A DNA stretch of 64,000 nt, from assembly GCF_024707545.1 (NCBI RefSeq), contig NZ_CP062229.1, forward strand, positions 186,001 to 250,000, read 5' to 3'. Origin of the DNA: Mesorhizobium onobrychidis. GTDB lineage: Bacteria; Pseudomonadota; Alphaproteobacteria; Rhizobiales; Rhizobiaceae. The first letter of the stretch is position 1; each line of letters begins with the position of its first letter. The notes under the pieces are model-generated. The model did not search any database and was not told the origin of the DNA. It saw only the letters and a list, made by a program, of their open reading frames with translations. Both the position numbers and the translations under genes were made by a program. Below are positions 52,022 through 62,172 of this stretch, piece by piece.

Positions 52022-52618
52022 ATGGCAAGTCCTGATTTTCAGAGGCCGGGGGCCAGGGGCTCTCATTGGCAAAGGCAAGCAGACGGTACTTTTCTGTTCC
52101 GCTTGGACAGGTCCGCCAAAACCCGGATCGTCAATGCCAATGAACTTACCAGCCTCATCGAGATCCAGAATCGCGAATGGGCGTTTGTTTTGTTCACTCT
52201 CATTCCCATGCTCGTGTTCATCGTGCTTTGGCTTTCCGACCGGATGGATAGTATCTGGGTTCTCCTTGCTGCAGCGATATGGATTGCCTTGAACCATCAC
52301 ATGCATCGCAAGTTGAGAGCACAGACTGGAGCTATTCTTTCTACTACCCAACTGTCTTCCGATGAGTTCGTTTTTCCAAAAGCCTCGATCGATGGGATAG
52401 CTATTGAGATCGCAAAGAAGGTTTCTGCTCGCTCCGGTAATTTTTGTCTTGTGATGTCGATATTGTTTACCGGAGCTGGCGCGGTAGCCTTGGTAGACGG
52501 CATATTTCATCTGGGTCTTGGCGGGCAGGAGATAAGTCCGCTGGCCAGCGGCTATGCATTCGCCTTCTTTGGCCTCCTATCCTACCTATTTTATCGTGTC
52601 CGAAAGCTACGCCCTTGA
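52022..52618 (+). CDS. hypothetical membrane protein between aroA and cmk
   Basis: 198 residues; AGGGGGGTGAGTGG precedes ATG 52022. Residues 55-95 form two adjacent hydrophobic helices ([38 protein letters not shown]) and residues 140-190 two more ([39 protein letters not shown]). No recognised domain. The stop overlaps the TTG start of cmk. Codon use and base composition are noticeably more A/T rich than in the flanking aroA and cmk genes, which usually adjoin each other, so it looks like an insertion into that operon. Confidence 0.65.
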   Translation: MASPDFQRPGARGSHWQRQADGTFLFRLDRSAKTRIVNANELTSLIEIQNREWAFVLFTLIPMLVFIVLWLSDRMDSIWVLLAAAIWIALNHHMHRKLRAQTGAILSTTQLSSDEFVFPKASIDGIAIEIAKKVSARSGNFCLVMSILFTGAGAVALVDGIFHLGLGGQEISPLASGYAFAFFGLLSYLFYRVRKLRP

Positions 52619-53259
52619 CCTTCACCATCGCCATCGACGGACCCGCCGGCGCCGGCAAAGGCACGCTGGCGCGGCGGCTGGCTGACCATTACCGCCTGAA
52701 CCTGCTCGACACCGGCCTCACCTATCGCGCGGTCGCCCATGCGCTGCTTCGGCTCGGCCTGCCGCTCGACAATGTCTCGGCGGCGGAAACCGCGGCGCGG
52801 CAGGTCGATCTGGCCAAGCTCGACCGGTCGGTGCTGTCGGCGCATGCGGTCGGCGAGGCGGCTTCGAAAGTGGCTGTTATCCCGTCGGTGCGGCGCATAC
52901 TGGTCGAAAAGCAGCGTGAATTCGCCAAGGCACCGCCCGGCGCGGTTCTCGACGGCCGCGATATCGGCACCGTCGTCTGTCCCGACGCCGACATAAAACT
53001 CTATGTGACGGCGAGCGCCGAGGTGCGGGCACAACGCAGGCTGGCCGAGATCGAGAGCATCGGCGGCACCGCCGATTTCGACGAAATCCTGGCCGATATC
53101 CTGCGCCGCGATGAGCGCGACATGGGCAGAGCCTCCTCGCCCTTGAAGCCGGCCGCCGATGCGCACTTGCTCGACACGTCGGAAATGGCTATAGAAGCCG
53201 CGTTTCTTGCGGCCAAGGCGATCATCGACGACGTTCTGGCCAAGAGAAACAAAGCCTGA
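52615..53259 (+). CDS. cmk: cytidylate kinase
   Basis: 214 residues from TTG 52615, which overlaps the preceding stop (TTGA). [28 protein letters not shown] is the P-loop, [15 protein letters not shown] the CMP-binding region, [24 protein letters not shown] the lid and metal site, and [16 protein letters not shown] a family motif. Phosphorylates CMP and dCMP with ATP. The unusual TTG start is imposed by the start motif; no ATG or GTG gives the P-loop at the N-terminus. Confidence 0.92.
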   Translation: MTFTIAIDGPAGAGKGTLARRLADHYRLNLLDTGLTYRAVAHALLRLGLPLDNVSAAETAARQVDLAKLDRSVLSAHAVGEAASKVAVIPSVRRILVEKQREFAKAPPGAVLDGRDIGTVVCPDADIKLYVTASAEVRAQRRLAEIESIGGTADFDEILADILRRDERDMGRASSPLKPAADAHLLDTSEMAIEAAFLAAKAIIDDVLAKRNKA

Positions 53260-53464
53260 GCCGGGTTTTCCTCCCGTTGCCGATTGCCGGCGGCGAAAAC
53301 ATACCCATATCGGGCACGAACCAGCCTGCCAGCATTTTTCATGCGCCGGAATTGCCGCTTAGGCGGCCAAGGGCTTTTTTGAAGCCCGGAACGCCGGCAG
53401 GCCAACGCAACGCTAACCCACGGCGCCCGCCCCGCTTGAGATGCGGGGCATTCCAGGAGAAACT

Positions 53465-55162
53465 ATGTCAGTTGCAAATCCCACTCGCGATGATTTCGCG
53501 AGCCTGCTCGAAGAATCTTTTTCCGCCGGTCATTCCGGCGAAGGCCAAGTCGTCAAGGGCACGATCACCGCGATCGAAAAGGACATGGCTATCATCGACG
53601 TCGGCCTCAAGGTCGAAGGCCGCGTGCCGCTGAAGGAATTCGGCGTCAAGGGCAAGGAGTCGACGCTCAAGGTCGGCGACACTGTCGAAGTCTATGTCGA
53701 GCGCATCGAGAACGCGCTTGGCGAAGCGATGCTTTCCCGTGAAAAGGCCCGCCGCGAAGAGAGCTGGGTCCGTCTCGAAGAGAAGTTCACCAAGGGCGAG
53801 CGCGTCGAAGGCGTCATCTTCAACCAGGTCAAGGGCGGCTTCACCGTCGATCTCGACGGCGCCGTGGCCTTCCTGCCGCGCAGCCAGGTCGACATCCGCC
53901 CGATCCGCGACGTCTCGCCGCTGATGCACAATCCGCAGCCTTTCGAGATCCTCAAGATGGATCGCCGCCGCGGCAACATCGTGGTGTCGCGCCGCACCGT
54001 GCTTGAGGAAAGCCGCGCCGAACAGCGTTCGGAAATCGTGCAGAACCTCGAAGAAGGCCAGGTGGTCGAAGGCGTCGTCAAGAACATCACCGACTATGGT
54101 GCGTTCGTCGACCTCGGCGGCATCGACGGCCTGCTGCATGTCACCGACATGGCATGGCGCCGCGTCAACCATCCGACCGAAATCCTCAACATCGGCCAGA
54201 CGGTCAAGGTGCAGATCATCCGCATCAACCAGGAAACCCACCGCATCTCGCTCGGCATGAAGCAGCTCGAGAGCGATCCGTGGTCCGAGATCGGAACGAA
54301 ATTCCCGATCGGCAAGAAGATCAAGGGCACCGTCACCAACATCACCGACTACGGCGCGTTCGTCGAGTTGGAGCCAGGCATCGAGGGCCTCATCCACGTT
54401 TCGGAAATGTCGTGGACGAAGAAGAACGTGCATCCCGGCAAGATTCTGTCGACGACGCAGGAAGTCGACGTGGTGGTGCTCGAGGTCGATCCGGCCAAGC
54501 GCCGCATTTCGCTCGGCCTCAAGCAGACGCTCGAGAACCCGTGGCAGGCTTTCGCCAGCAGCCATCCGGTCGGCAGCCAGGTCGAGGGCGAGGTCAAGAA
54601 CAAGACCGAGTTCGGCCTGTTCATCGGCCTCGAAGGCGACGTCGACGGCATGGTCCATCTTTCCGACCTCGACTGGACCCGTCCGGGCGAGCAGGTGATC
54701 GAGGAGTACAATCGCGGCGATATCGTCAAGGCGCAGGTGCTCGACGTCGACATCGACAAGGAGCGCATCTCGCTCGGCATCAAGCAGCTGGCCAAGGACA
54801 CGGCCGGCGAGGCGGCGACTTCAGGTGAACTGCGCAAGAACGCGGTCGTCACCTGCGAGGTTACCGGCGTCAAGGATGGCGGCCTGGAAGTGCGGCTGGT
54901 CGACAGCGGCATCGAGACCTTCATCAAGCGCTCCGATCTCAGCCGTGACCGCGACGAGCAGCGCCCCGAGCGCTTCACGGTCGGCCAGAAGGTCGACGCC
55001 CGCGTCATCGCCTTCGACAAGAAGACCCGCAAGCTGCAGGTCTCGATCAAGGCGCTGGAGATCGCCGAGGAGAAGGAAGCTGTTGCCCAGTACGGCTCGA
55101 CCGACTCCGGCGCTTCGCTGGGCGACATCCTGGGTGCCGCGCTGAAGAAGCAGGGCAGCTAG
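53465..55162 (+). CDS. rpsA: 30S ribosomal protein S1
   Basis: 565 residues from ATG 53465 (CAGGAGAAACT before it). Six S1 RNA-binding repeats follow one another, marked by [62 protein letters not shown], and others. S1 bridges mRNA to the 30S subunit during initiation. The cmk-rpsA order is standard for alphaproteobacteria. A strong terminator follows at 55195. Confidence 0.97.
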   Translation: MSVANPTRDDFASLLEESFSAGHSGEGQVVKGTITAIEKDMAIIDVGLKVEGRVPLKEFGVKGKESTLKVGDTVEVYVERIENALGEAMLSREKARREESWVRLEEKFTKGERVEGVIFNQVKGGFTVDLDGAVAFLPRSQVDIRPIRDVSPLMHNPQPFEILKMDRRRGNIVVSRRTVLEESRAEQRSEIVQNLEEGQVVEGVVKNITDYGAFVDLGGIDGLLHVTDMAWRRVNHPTEILNIGQTVKVQIIRINQETHRISLGMKQLESDPWSEIGTKFPIGKKIKGTVTNITDYGAFVELEPGIEGLIHVSEMSWTKKNVHPGKILSTTQEVDVVVLEVDPAKRRISLGLKQTLENPWQAFASSHPVGSQVEGEVKNKTEFGLFIGLEGDVDGMVHLSDLDWTRPGEQVIEEYNRGDIVKAQVLDVDIDKERISLGIKQLAKDTAGEAATSGELRKNAVVTCEVTGVKDGGLEVRLVDSGIETFIKRSDLSRDRDEQRPERFTVGQKVDARVIAFDKKTRKLQVSIKALEIAEEKEAVAQYGSTDSGASLGDILGAALKKQGS

Positions 55163-55194
55163 GTCCACTAACGCAGCGCCTCGCGCGGCCTGTT

Positions 55195-55232
55195 AAAAAC
55201 CCCGCCGGAGCGATCCGGCGGGGTTTTTGTTT
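55195..55232 (+). terminator. strong rho-independent terminator after rpsA
   Basis: AAAAACCCCGCCGGA (55195-55209) and TCCGGCGGGGTTTTT (55214-55228) form a perfect 15-bp stem with a GCGA loop and T-rich tail. The inverted A/T tails make it bidirectional, so it also ends transcription from the minus-strand SDR gene. Confidence 0.93.
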
Positions 55233-55306
55233 GACCATGGTCAGAGCATCGTAACCCAAACGTGGCAAACCGATTTTGGGAAATCCGCGCTCAACAAAGA
55301 GATAGA

Positions 55307-56014
55307 TCAGGCCCTGCCGTAAAGCGGCACTAGTGTGCCGCTCATCGCCAGATTGGCCGGCGAAGCGAGGTAGGCAATGGCCGCCGCGGCCGCTTCGAGG
55401 CTAACCCATTTGCCGAAATCGGCTGCCGGCATGTCAGCCCGGTTGGCCGGCGTGTCGAGGGTCGAGGGCGCGACCGCGTTGACCAGAATGCCCTTGCCCT
55501 TGAGTTCTTCCGCCATCGCCACCGTCATTGCCGCGACCGCCGCCTTGCTGGCGGCATAGGCGACCATGCCGGAACCGCGCCGCAGGTCGAGCCCCGCGCG
55601 CGCCGTGACATTGACGATGCGGCCCGACACGGAAGATTCCAGCATCGAGCGGATCGCCGCGCGGCAGCACAGGAAGGTGGTGCGGGCGTTGGTGTCCATC
55701 ATTTCGGCAAAGGACGCGGGCTCGATCTTCTCGACCGGCGCGGCGGTGAAGCCGCCGGCCAGATGGATGGATGCCCACAAATCCGTAACACTGGCGTAGA
55801 ACGCATCGACTTTGGCGGGGTCGGCGAGATCGACATTGTGCGCCAGCCTGACGCGCTCATGTGCCGGGAAGGGAAAATGCGCGGGCGCGGCGGCATGGGC
55901 ATTGGGCACATGGCAGATCGCGCCCTGCTCCAGCAGTTTGCCGACAACCGCGCCACCGAGCGCCCCGGTGCCGCCGGTCACCACAACATGCCTGCCGTCC
56001 AGTGTATCCGTCAT
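55307..56014 (-). CDS. SDR-family oxidoreductase
   Basis: 235 residues. RHVVVTGGTGALGGAVVGKL is the cofactor-binding loop, IHLAGGF the N-x-A-G-like strand, RIVNVTARAGL holds the catalytic residue (Thr in place of Ser), and AYAASKAAVAAMTVAMAEEL the Tyr-Lys pair. Substrate unknown. The start at 56014 is the only good one. Stands alone, convergent with rpsA. Confidence 0.8.
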   Translation of the reverse strand: MTDTLDGRHVVVTGGTGALGGAVVGKLLEQGAICHVPNAHAAAPAHFPFPAHERVRLAHNVDLADPAKVDAFYASVTDLWASIHLAGGFTAAPVEKIEPASFAEMMDTNARTTFLCCRAAIRSMLESSVSGRIVNVTARAGLDLRRGSGMVAYAASKAAVAAMTVAMAEELKGKGILVNAVAPSTLDTPANRADMPAADFGKWVSLEAAAAAIAYLASPANLAMSGTLVPLYGRA

Positions 56015-56177
56015 CTTCGACCACTCCAGTCACTCATATGCCGCTGCTCGCCGCCGCCGAAGGTCGCGCCTTTCGCGCGATCACTCAACCGATATCTCGA
56101 TGACGCGGCGTCGTTTGCGCGCGTCAAGCCGGCGGCCATCAGTCGAGGATCGCATCTCCAAGACGCTGCCACAGCAC

Positions 56178-57758
56178 TCAATCGACAGTGATCTCGATGA
56201 CATAAGGCAGTCCGGTCGCACGCGCGCGCTTGAGTGCGTCCGCCAGATCGTCGATACTAACAATCCGCTCCGCGGCAATGCCATAGGCCTCGGCCAGCTT
56301 GCAGAAATCAGGCGGCGCCGGCGAGACGCCGACCGGCTCGACGCCGACATCGAGCATCGAGGTTTCGATTTCGCGATAGCCGCGATTGTTCCAGACGACG
56401 AAGATCACCGGCGCCGCAGCATCGAGCGCGGCGCCCAGTTCGGGCAGCGTGAACTGGAAGCCACCGTCGCCGGTGAGACAAACGACCGGCGCATCAGGCA
56501 CGGCAAGGGCCGCACCGATCGCCGCCGGCGGACCATAGCCCAGCGCGCCGAAGCCGGTAGCGGCGTTGAACCAGCCGCCCGGTCGGTCGTGATCGTAATA
56601 GAGGTTGGCGGCGTAGACCGGCTGGGTCGAATCGCCGACGATAATTGAACCCGGCAACGCATCGCGGATCGCCTCGACGGCGCGTGTTTGCGCCTGGAGG
56701 CTCGGGCTGATTTCGGCGAAGGCCGCTTGCCTTGTTGCAGCGGCGCGAGCCGGGCCGTCGTCCGATGGCGGCTGGCCCTTGCCGATTTCGGCAAGCAGCG
56801 CCTCGAGTGCTACGCCGCAATCGGCCTGGATCGAAATCCGGGCCGGCCGGCGGGCAAGCTGGTCGGCGCCGATGTCGATGCGGATCAGATTGGTCGGCAG
56901 GACAAAGCCGCCGTCGCCATACCCATCATAGTCGGTCGGGCCGAATTCGGTGCCGGCGGCAATGACCAGATCGGCGTCGGCCATCAGTGCACGCACCGCC
57001 TTCAGACTGGGGCTCGCCGGCACGGCAAGCGGATGGCGATGCAGCAGGCCGCGGGCATTGGCCGTCTGGACAACCGGCGCTCCCAGCCTTTCGGCAAGGC
57101 GCTGCAACGGTGCTTCGGCTCTCTTGGCGCCGCCGCCGGCAAGGATCAGCGGGCGGCAAGCAGCCGCGCAAAGTTTTGCCGCCTCTATTATCGCTGCAGC
57201 ATCCGGTTCGGGCGGCGCGACATTGGTCAGCAAAGCCGCGATGCTGTCGGCCGGCTTGACCATGATGTCGGTCGGGATCTCGATATGGACCGGGCCGGGG
57301 CGCGATGACGAAAACAGGGCGAAGGCGCGGGCAAGAACGCCCGGCAGTTCGTCGGCGTCGGTGACACGGTGCGAGAACAGCGCGACCTTCTCCATCATGC
57401 CGCGCTGGTCGGGCAGTTCGTGCAGGTGGCCAAGGCCCTTGCCCAGCGTCGGCGTGGCGTTGACGCCCGAGATCACCAGCATCGGAACCGAATCGGCACG
57501 GGCCTGGCCCATGGCGGTGATGGTGTTGGTCAGTCCCGGTCCGGTGATGACGAAGGCGACGCCAGGCTTGCCGCTGGCGCGCGCATAACCGTCGGCCATG
57601 AAGCCGGCGCCCTGCTCGTGACGCGGGGTGACGTGGCGGATCTTCGAGCGCGCCAGCCCGCGATAGAGTTCTACCGTATGCACACCAGGAATGCCGAAGA
57701 CCGTGTCGACATCATGGGCTTCGAGCAAAGTGATGAGCGCTTCGCCGACTGTCGTCAT
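56178..57758 (-). CDS. aruI: thiamine-diphosphate decarboxylase, 2-ketoarginine decarboxylase (AruI)-like
   Basis: 526 residues from ATG 57758, overlapping the amidinotransferase stop. TVGEALITLLEAHDVDTVFGIPGVHTVELYRGL and HEQGAGFMADGYARASGKPG, holding the catalytic glutamate, open the Pyr domain; LTGDGGFQFTLPELGAALDAAAPVIFVVWNNRGY is the TPP/Mg motif (GDG-x-NN). It resembles the 5-guanidino-2-oxopentanoate decarboxylase AruI of arginine catabolism more than acetolactate synthase, as it lacks the regulatory-subunit and FAD signature. It would yield 4-guanidinobutanal from 2-ketoarginine. The name rests on family style and the guanidino-type neighbour. Confidence 0.75.
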   Translation of the reverse strand: MTTVGEALITLLEAHDVDTVFGIPGVHTVELYRGLARSKIRHVTPRHEQGAGFMADGYARASGKPGVAFVITGPGLTNTITAMGQARADSVPMLVISGVNATPTLGKGLGHLHELPDQRGMMEKVALFSHRVTDADELPGVLARAFALFSSSRPGPVHIEIPTDIMVKPADSIAALLTNVAPPEPDAAAIIEAAKLCAAACRPLILAGGGAKRAEAPLQRLAERLGAPVVQTANARGLLHRHPLAVPASPSLKAVRALMADADLVIAAGTEFGPTDYDGYGDGGFVLPTNLIRIDIGADQLARRPARISIQADCGVALEALLAEIGKGQPPSDDGPARAAATRQAAFAEISPSLQAQTRAVEAIRDALPGSIIVGDSTQPVYAANLYYDHDRPGGWFNAATGFGALGYGPPAAIGAALAVPDAPVVCLTGDGGFQFTLPELGAALDAAAPVIFVVWNNRGYREIETSMLDVGVEPVGVSPAPPDFCKLAEAYGIAAERIVSIDDLADALKRARATGLPYVIEITVD

Positions 57759-58630
57759 TGTCTGAGCACCGGACGTGTGAGGCAAGTCGGGCCGCCCTCG
57801 CAGGCGATGCACAGCGCGTCCGCCTCGAAGGTTGAAACCCTGCAGCCGGCGGCCGCCATGGCCGCCGCCGTCTTCGGGAAGCCGGCAACGGCGATCACGT
57901 CGCGCGGCGCGGTCGGCAGCACATTGAGGCTGAGGCCATTGGAGGCGAAGAACTCCCCGGCGTCGCCCTCGACCAGGCGAATGCCGCGCGCCCGCAGCAT
58001 CTGGTAGAAGGCAGCAGGCAAAAGCGGTGCATAGACCAGCGCCAGATCGTCGGCGAGCGGACTGATCACCGACATCAGATGCAGGCAGGCCTCTTCGCCA
58101 TGCCAGAGCGGCAGGTCGTAACCGTAGACCTGGATACCCTTGGGGGTGAGCAGGTTGGCGAGTTGCTGGATGCCGTCCTGGTTGGTTCGCACGCCGCGGC
58201 CGACGGCCAGCGTCCGTGAATCCACCCAGACGCAATCGCCGCCCTCGACCTGTCCGGGATGCTCGATGCTGCCGAGGATAGGCACGCCCATGCGCCTGTA
58301 GGCCGCCTCGTGCAGGCCGGGCTCGGCCCGGCGCAGCGCCTTGCCCATGGCAAGGATGATGGCGCCGTGGTCGGTCATCAACGAAGGATCGTGCGTGAAG
58401 ACGGAATCGGCAAGCCCGTCATCGGCGTCGGTCAGCCATTCGATCTCGGCGCCGGATGCCAAAACCAGCGTCGTCAGCGCCTCATACTGGGCAGCAGCCT
58501 TTTGCGGATCGAAGCCGGGGCCATAGTGCCATTCCGATGCTCTGGCGCGGGGCATGGCGCTTGCGGCGGACCGCATCAGCACGCGCTGCAGGGGCCCTGC
58601 CATGGACTGCGACCCGTATGCTTTACCCAC
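57755..58630 (-). CDS. amidinotransferase/dimethylarginine dimethylaminohydrolase-like enzyme
   Basis: 291 residues from GTG 58630, chosen for the GGAG 6 bases upstream; longer in-frame codons reach 58816 and ATG 58675 is a less supported alternative. SMAGPLQRVLMRS, FTHDPSLMTDHGAII, EHPGQVEGGDCVWVDSRTLAVG and the C-terminal CEGGPTCLTRPVL with its probable catalytic cysteine match the guanidino-group modifying enzyme superfamily. DDAH, ornithine-forming or other arginine-deiminating activity is possible. Its coupling to the AruI-like gene (overlapping ATGA) suggests it acts on a related guanidino compound. Confidence 0.8.
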   Translation of the reverse strand: MGKAYGSQSMAGPLQRVLMRSAASAMPRARASEWHYGPGFDPQKAAAQYEALTTLVLASGAEIEWLTDADDGLADSVFTHDPSLMTDHGAIILAMGKALRRAEPGLHEAAYRRMGVPILGSIEHPGQVEGGDCVWVDSRTLAVGRGVRTNQDGIQQLANLLTPKGIQVYGYDLPLWHGEEACLHLMSVISPLADDLALVYAPLLPAAFYQMLRARGIRLVEGDAGEFFASNGLSLNVLPTAPRDVIAVAGFPKTAAAMAAAGCRVSTFEADALCIACEGGPTCLTRPVLRQ

Positions 58631-58818
58631 CAACTGCTCCTGAAATATCCCATCCAGCCAATAGCCACTCAGCATGCCGCGATCAATGGTCCAAAAAGCA
58701 TGGTTGACGGAGGCAAGCGGAACGGTCCATCTTGAGAATGAGAAGTCTGTCCAGTGATGGTAATGGGTACTAAATTCCAGCAGCGACGGGTCCAGCCGCT
58801 TCGTGAGGCACCCCAAAG

Positions 58819-59634
58819 GTGACAGCCCAAGGCACGGCTCCCGCCCTGAAGTATACGGCGCAGAACGACGCCGCCGAAGCCATCCATGTCGAGAACCTGC
58901 ATAAAAGATTCGGCGAACTGCATGTGCTGAAGGGTGTTTCGCTGTCGGCGCGCGACGGCGAGGTCATCGCCATCATCGGTGGCAGTGGCTCGGGCAAGTC
59001 GACCCTGCTGCGCTGCATCAATTGCCTGGAGAACCCGACCAGCGGGATCGTTCGCGTCAATGGCGAGGAGATCCGGATGAAGGCCGACAGTCACGGCCAC
59101 ACCGTTCCCGCCGACCGCAAGCAGATCGAGCGCATCCGTTCCAAGCTCGGCATGGTCTTCCAGAATTTCAATTTGTGGAGCCACATGACGCTGATCGAGA
59201 ACGTCATCGAGGTTCCGGTGCATGTTCTGGGCGTCAAGCGCGACGTGGCCATCGCCGAGGCCGAAAAGCTGCTCGCCCGCGTCGGCCTGGCCGAAAAGCG
59301 CGATGTCTATCCGGCTTACCTGTCGGGCGGACAGCAGCAGCGCGCGGCCATCGCCCGGGCGCTGGCCATCAATCCGCGCGTCATGCTGTTCGACGAGCCG
59401 ACCTCGGCGCTCGACCCGGAACTGATCGGCGAGGTGCTGAAGGTGATCGGCGATCTGGCGCGCGAGGGCCGCACCATGGTGCTGGTTACCCACGAGATGA
59501 AGTTCGCCCGCGAAGTCGCGACGCATGTCGTGTACCTCTACAACGGGCTGGTCGAGGAAGAAGGGCCGCCGGAGCAGATCTTCGGCGCGCCCAAATCCGA
59601 AAGGCTGAAGCAATTCATCCGCAACATCGGTTAA
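58819..59634 (+). CDS. polar amino acid ABC transporter ATP-binding protein
   Basis: 271 residues from GTG 58819. AIIGGSGSGKSTLLRCINCLE (Walker A), GMVFQNFNLWSHMTLIENVIE (Q-loop), YLSGGQQQRAAIARALAINPRVMLFDEPTSALD (signature, Walker B) and VLVTHEMKFAREVATHVVYLYNG (H-loop) are HisP/OccP-type. It powers uptake of basic amino acids such as arginine or octopine, in the direction of the divergent guanidino-enzyme genes. It begins the unit ATPase, binding protein, two permeases. Confidence 0.92.
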   Translation: MTAQGTAPALKYTAQNDAAEAIHVENLHKRFGELHVLKGVSLSARDGEVIAIIGGSGSGKSTLLRCINCLENPTSGIVRVNGEEIRMKADSHGHTVPADRKQIERIRSKLGMVFQNFNLWSHMTLIENVIEVPVHVLGVKRDVAIAEAEKLLARVGLAEKRDVYPAYLSGGQQQRAAIARALAINPRVMLFDEPTSALDPELIGEVLKVIGDLAREGRTMVLVTHEMKFAREVATHVVYLYNGLVEEEGPPEQIFGAPKSERLKQFIRNIG

Positions 59635-59684
59635 GCCGAGGCGGATGGAAAAACGGGAACAACAACAAACTGGGAGTTATTGAA

Positions 59685-60479
59685 ATGAACACCGTCCTTA
59701 AGACATTGGCCGCAGCGCTTCTGCTCGGCGTTGCCGCGATGGGCGTGGCCAAGGCCGAGCCGGTCAAGATTGGCGTCGCCGCCGAACCCTATCCGCCGTT
59801 CACCTCGCCGGATGCCTCGGGCAAATGGGTCGGCTGGGAGATCGAATTCATCGACGCGGTCTGCGCCGAGCAAAAGCTCGATTGCGTCATTACCCCCGTC
59901 GCCTGGGACGGCATTATCCCGGCGCTGACGACCAAGAAGATCGATGTCATCGCCAGCTCCATGTCGATCACCGACGAGCGCAAGAAGACGATCGACTTCT
60001 CCGACAAATATTACAACACCCCGACCGCCATTATCGGGCCTAAGGACCAGAAATTCGGCGCTGCCCCGGAAGATCTCAAGGGCAAAATCATCGGCGTCCA
60101 GGTTTCGACCGTGCATGCCGACTACGTCAAGAAGCACTTCACGGAAGCGGCGGAAATCAAGGAATACCAGACCCAGGACGAAGCCAATCAGGATCTTGCC
60201 GCCGGCCGTGTCGATGCCGTGCAGGCCGATTCCATTGCGCTCGATGCGTTCCTGAAATCGGATCAGGGCAAGCAATGCTGCGATCTGAAGGGCACGGTCG
60301 CACCGGACCTGGCAATCCTCGGGCCCGGCGTCGGCGCCGGTGTCCGCAAGGAAGACACCGAGCTGAAGGAGAAGATCAACGCCGGCATCAAGGCGATCCG
60401 TGCCAACGGCAAATATGACGAGATTTCGAAGAAATACTTCGATTTCGACATCTATGGCGACGACACACAGTCGAATTGA
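59685..60479 (+). CDS. periplasmic amino acid-binding protein (arginine/octopine/histidine type)
   Basis: 264 residues from ATG 59685 (GGGAG ribosome-binding site). Signal peptide MNTVLKTLAAALLLGVAAMGVAKA, cut before EPVKIG. The mature protein is a type II SBP_bac_3 fold: IGVAAEPYPPFTSPDASGKWVGWEIEFIDAVCAE, ALTTKKIDVIASSMSITDERKKTIDFSDKYYNTP, and a second lobe with CCDL disulfide-like cysteines. Its closest style is the lysine/arginine/ornithine and octopine binding proteins. Ligand not proven. Confidence 0.9.
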   Translation: MNTVLKTLAAALLLGVAAMGVAKAEPVKIGVAAEPYPPFTSPDASGKWVGWEIEFIDAVCAEQKLDCVITPVAWDGIIPALTTKKIDVIASSMSITDERKKTIDFSDKYYNTPTAIIGPKDQKFGAAPEDLKGKIIGVQVSTVHADYVKKHFTEAAEIKEYQTQDEANQDLAAGRVDAVQADSIALDAFLKSDQGKQCCDLKGTVAPDLAILGPGVGAGVRKEDTELKEKINAGIKAIRANGKYDEISKKYFDFDIYGDDTQSN

Positions 60480-60503
60480 CGGCGTGCATCCCTGAGCGAA
60501 TAA

Positions 60504-60532
60504 CCACGCGGCGCAGACAGCGCGCCGTGTGG
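60504..60532 (+). other. hairpin between binding protein and permease genes
   Basis: CCACGCGGCGC (60504-60514) pairs with GCGCCGTGTGG (60522-60532), with one G-U pair and a 7-base loop. No T-run follows. A stem like this after a binding-protein gene often protects the upstream mRNA so that the binding protein is made in excess over the permeases. Confidence 0.5.
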
Positions 60533-60637
60533 CTTCGTCGAACTCTACCTATGCAAGCTTTCCGCTGACGGCATTGCCGACGGTTTGGAGCCAGCAATTC
60601 GGGGGCGACGCTGATCGACGCATTTCTTCCGGCCTCT

Positions 60638-61360
60638 GTGGCCCGTATCATCGAACTGCTTTCGCCGACGCCGCCTGGCTGGGGCGGAACGCTGCTGGTC
60701 GGACTGCTCCACTCGGTCGAGATCGCTGTCGGTGCTTTCGGTCTCGGCCTCGTGATCGGCATTTGCGGTGCGTATGGCAAGCTCTATGGCGGGCCCGTCG
60801 TGCGCGATCTGCTGGCAGTCTATACGACGATCGTCCGCGCCGTGCCGGAGCTGGTGCTGATCCTGCTGCTCTATTATGCCGGCACCGATTTGATCAACCA
60901 GCTGCTGACGGCAATGGGATATCAGCGCATCGACATCAGCGGGCTGGTGGCCGGCATTGCCGTGCTCGGCTTCGTCCAGGGCGCCTATTCGACCGAGGTG
61001 ATCCGCGGCGCGATCCTTGCCATTCCGCAAGGCCAGATCGAGGCCGCAAGAGCCTATGGCATGTCTCCCGGCCTCCTGCTGCGACGCATCACGCTGCCGG
61101 CGATGCTGCCTTTCGCCATACCCGGCCTTGCCAATCTCTGGCTGATCGCCACCAAGGACACCGCGCTGCTGGCGGTCGTCGGCTTCTACGAACTGACATT
61201 GGCCACGCGGCAAGCGGCGGGCGTAACCAAAGCCTATCTTACATTCTTCCTCGCCGCGGGCGTGATCTATCTTCTGTTGACGCTGGTCTCCAATCTGATC
61301 ATCGGCCGCATCGAGGTCCGGGCGCGGCGCGGCATGCCCTCCCTCAAAGAGGCGCGTTGA
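60638..61360 (+). CDS. polar amino acid ABC transporter permease (HisQ-type)
   Basis: 240 residues from GTG 60638, the first GTG/ATG/TTG in frame; a CTG at 60611 would add nine residues and cannot be ruled out. GWGGTLLVGLLHSVEIAVG is the N-terminal family motif, YTTIVRAVPELVLILLLYYAG the permease consensus, and EVIRGAILAIPQGQIEAARAYGMSPGLLLRRITLPAMLPFAIPGL the EAA loop for ATPase docking. Ends by overlapping the next permease start (TGATG). Confidence 0.88.
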   Translation: MARIIELLSPTPPGWGGTLLVGLLHSVEIAVGAFGLGLVIGICGAYGKLYGGPVVRDLLAVYTTIVRAVPELVLILLLYYAGTDLINQLLTAMGYQRIDISGLVAGIAVLGFVQGAYSTEVIRGAILAIPQGQIEAARAYGMSPGLLLRRITLPAMLPFAIPGLANLWLIATKDTALLAVVGFYELTLATRQAAGVTKAYLTFFLAAGVIYLLLTLVSNLIIGRIEVRARRGMPSLKEAR

Positions 61361-62169
61361 TGGCTGACGAAGCGACCATCGTCAATGTAGCCGCCCGCGC
61401 GTCGCTATGGCTGCAGCCGCACCGCATCGTGCTGGTCCTGATAGCGCTGGCGCTGATTTTCGCGGCCGCCTTCTTCATGCGCTGGGACTGGCTGCCGCAA
61501 TATTACGAAATGGCGCTTGTCGGCCTCTGGCGCACGCTCTGGATTCTCGCCGTCACCTGCACGCTGGGCTTCCTGCTCGCCGTGCCGCTCGGGCTGGCGC
61601 AGGCTGCCGGCCCTTTCTGGCTCGCAGCGCCTGCAAAGGCCTTCTGCACCGTCATCAGGGGAACGCCGCTGCTGCTGCAGCTCTGGCTGCTCTATTATGG
61701 GCTCGGCTCGCTGTTTCCGCAGTATCCCTGGATTCGCGAGTCCTGGATGTGGCCCTATCTCAGGCAAGCCTGGCCCTACGGCGTCCTGGCGCTGACCTTG
61801 TCCTTCGCCGGTTATGAGGGTGAGGTGATGCGAGGCGCCTTTGCCGGGGTGCCGAAAGGGCAGTTGGAAGCGGCGCGTGCCTTCGGCATGAGCCGCTGGA
61901 AGATCCTGCGGCGGATCTGGCTGCCGCAAGCCTTCTATCGGGCGCTGCCGACGCTGACCGGCGAAACCGTGCTGCAGCTGAAATCGACGCCGCTGGTGGC
62001 GACCATCAGCGTGATCGACATATTCGCCGTCTCTTCCAAGGTGAGGCAGAGCACTTTCCTCACCTATGAACCCTTGCTGCTCCTGGCGTTGATCTATATG
62101 GCGATCACCGGCATCCTGGTCTTCGCCCTCGGCAAGATCGAGGCGCGGATCCCGAACAAGATTGGTTAG
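61360..62169 (+). CDS. polar amino acid ABC transporter permease (HisM-type)
   Basis: 269 residues from ATG 61360, which shares its A with the preceding gene's stop. Membrane helices such as RIVLVLIALALIFAAAFFMRWDW and LWRTLWILAVTCTLGFLLAVPLG, permease motif VIRGTPLLLQLWLLYYGLG, and EVMRGAFAGVPKGQLEAARAFGMSRWKILRRIWLPQAFYRALPTL (EAA loop). Partner of the HisQ-type permease. Confidence 0.9.
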   Translation: MADEATIVNVAARASLWLQPHRIVLVLIALALIFAAAFFMRWDWLPQYYEMALVGLWRTLWILAVTCTLGFLLAVPLGLAQAAGPFWLAAPAKAFCTVIRGTPLLLQLWLLYYGLGSLFPQYPWIRESWMWPYLRQAWPYGVLALTLSFAGYEGEVMRGAFAGVPKGQLEAARAFGMSRWKILRRIWLPQAFYRALPTLTGETVLQLKSTPLVATISVIDIFAVSSKVRQSTFLTYEPLLLLALIYMAITGILVFALGKIEARIPNKIG

Positions 62170-62172
62170 TAG

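Noticed and set aside
53468..54658. 396-codon minus-strand frame over rpsA
   Set aside because: Shadow of the repetitive S1 gene; highly acidic and hydrophobic mix with no known motif.
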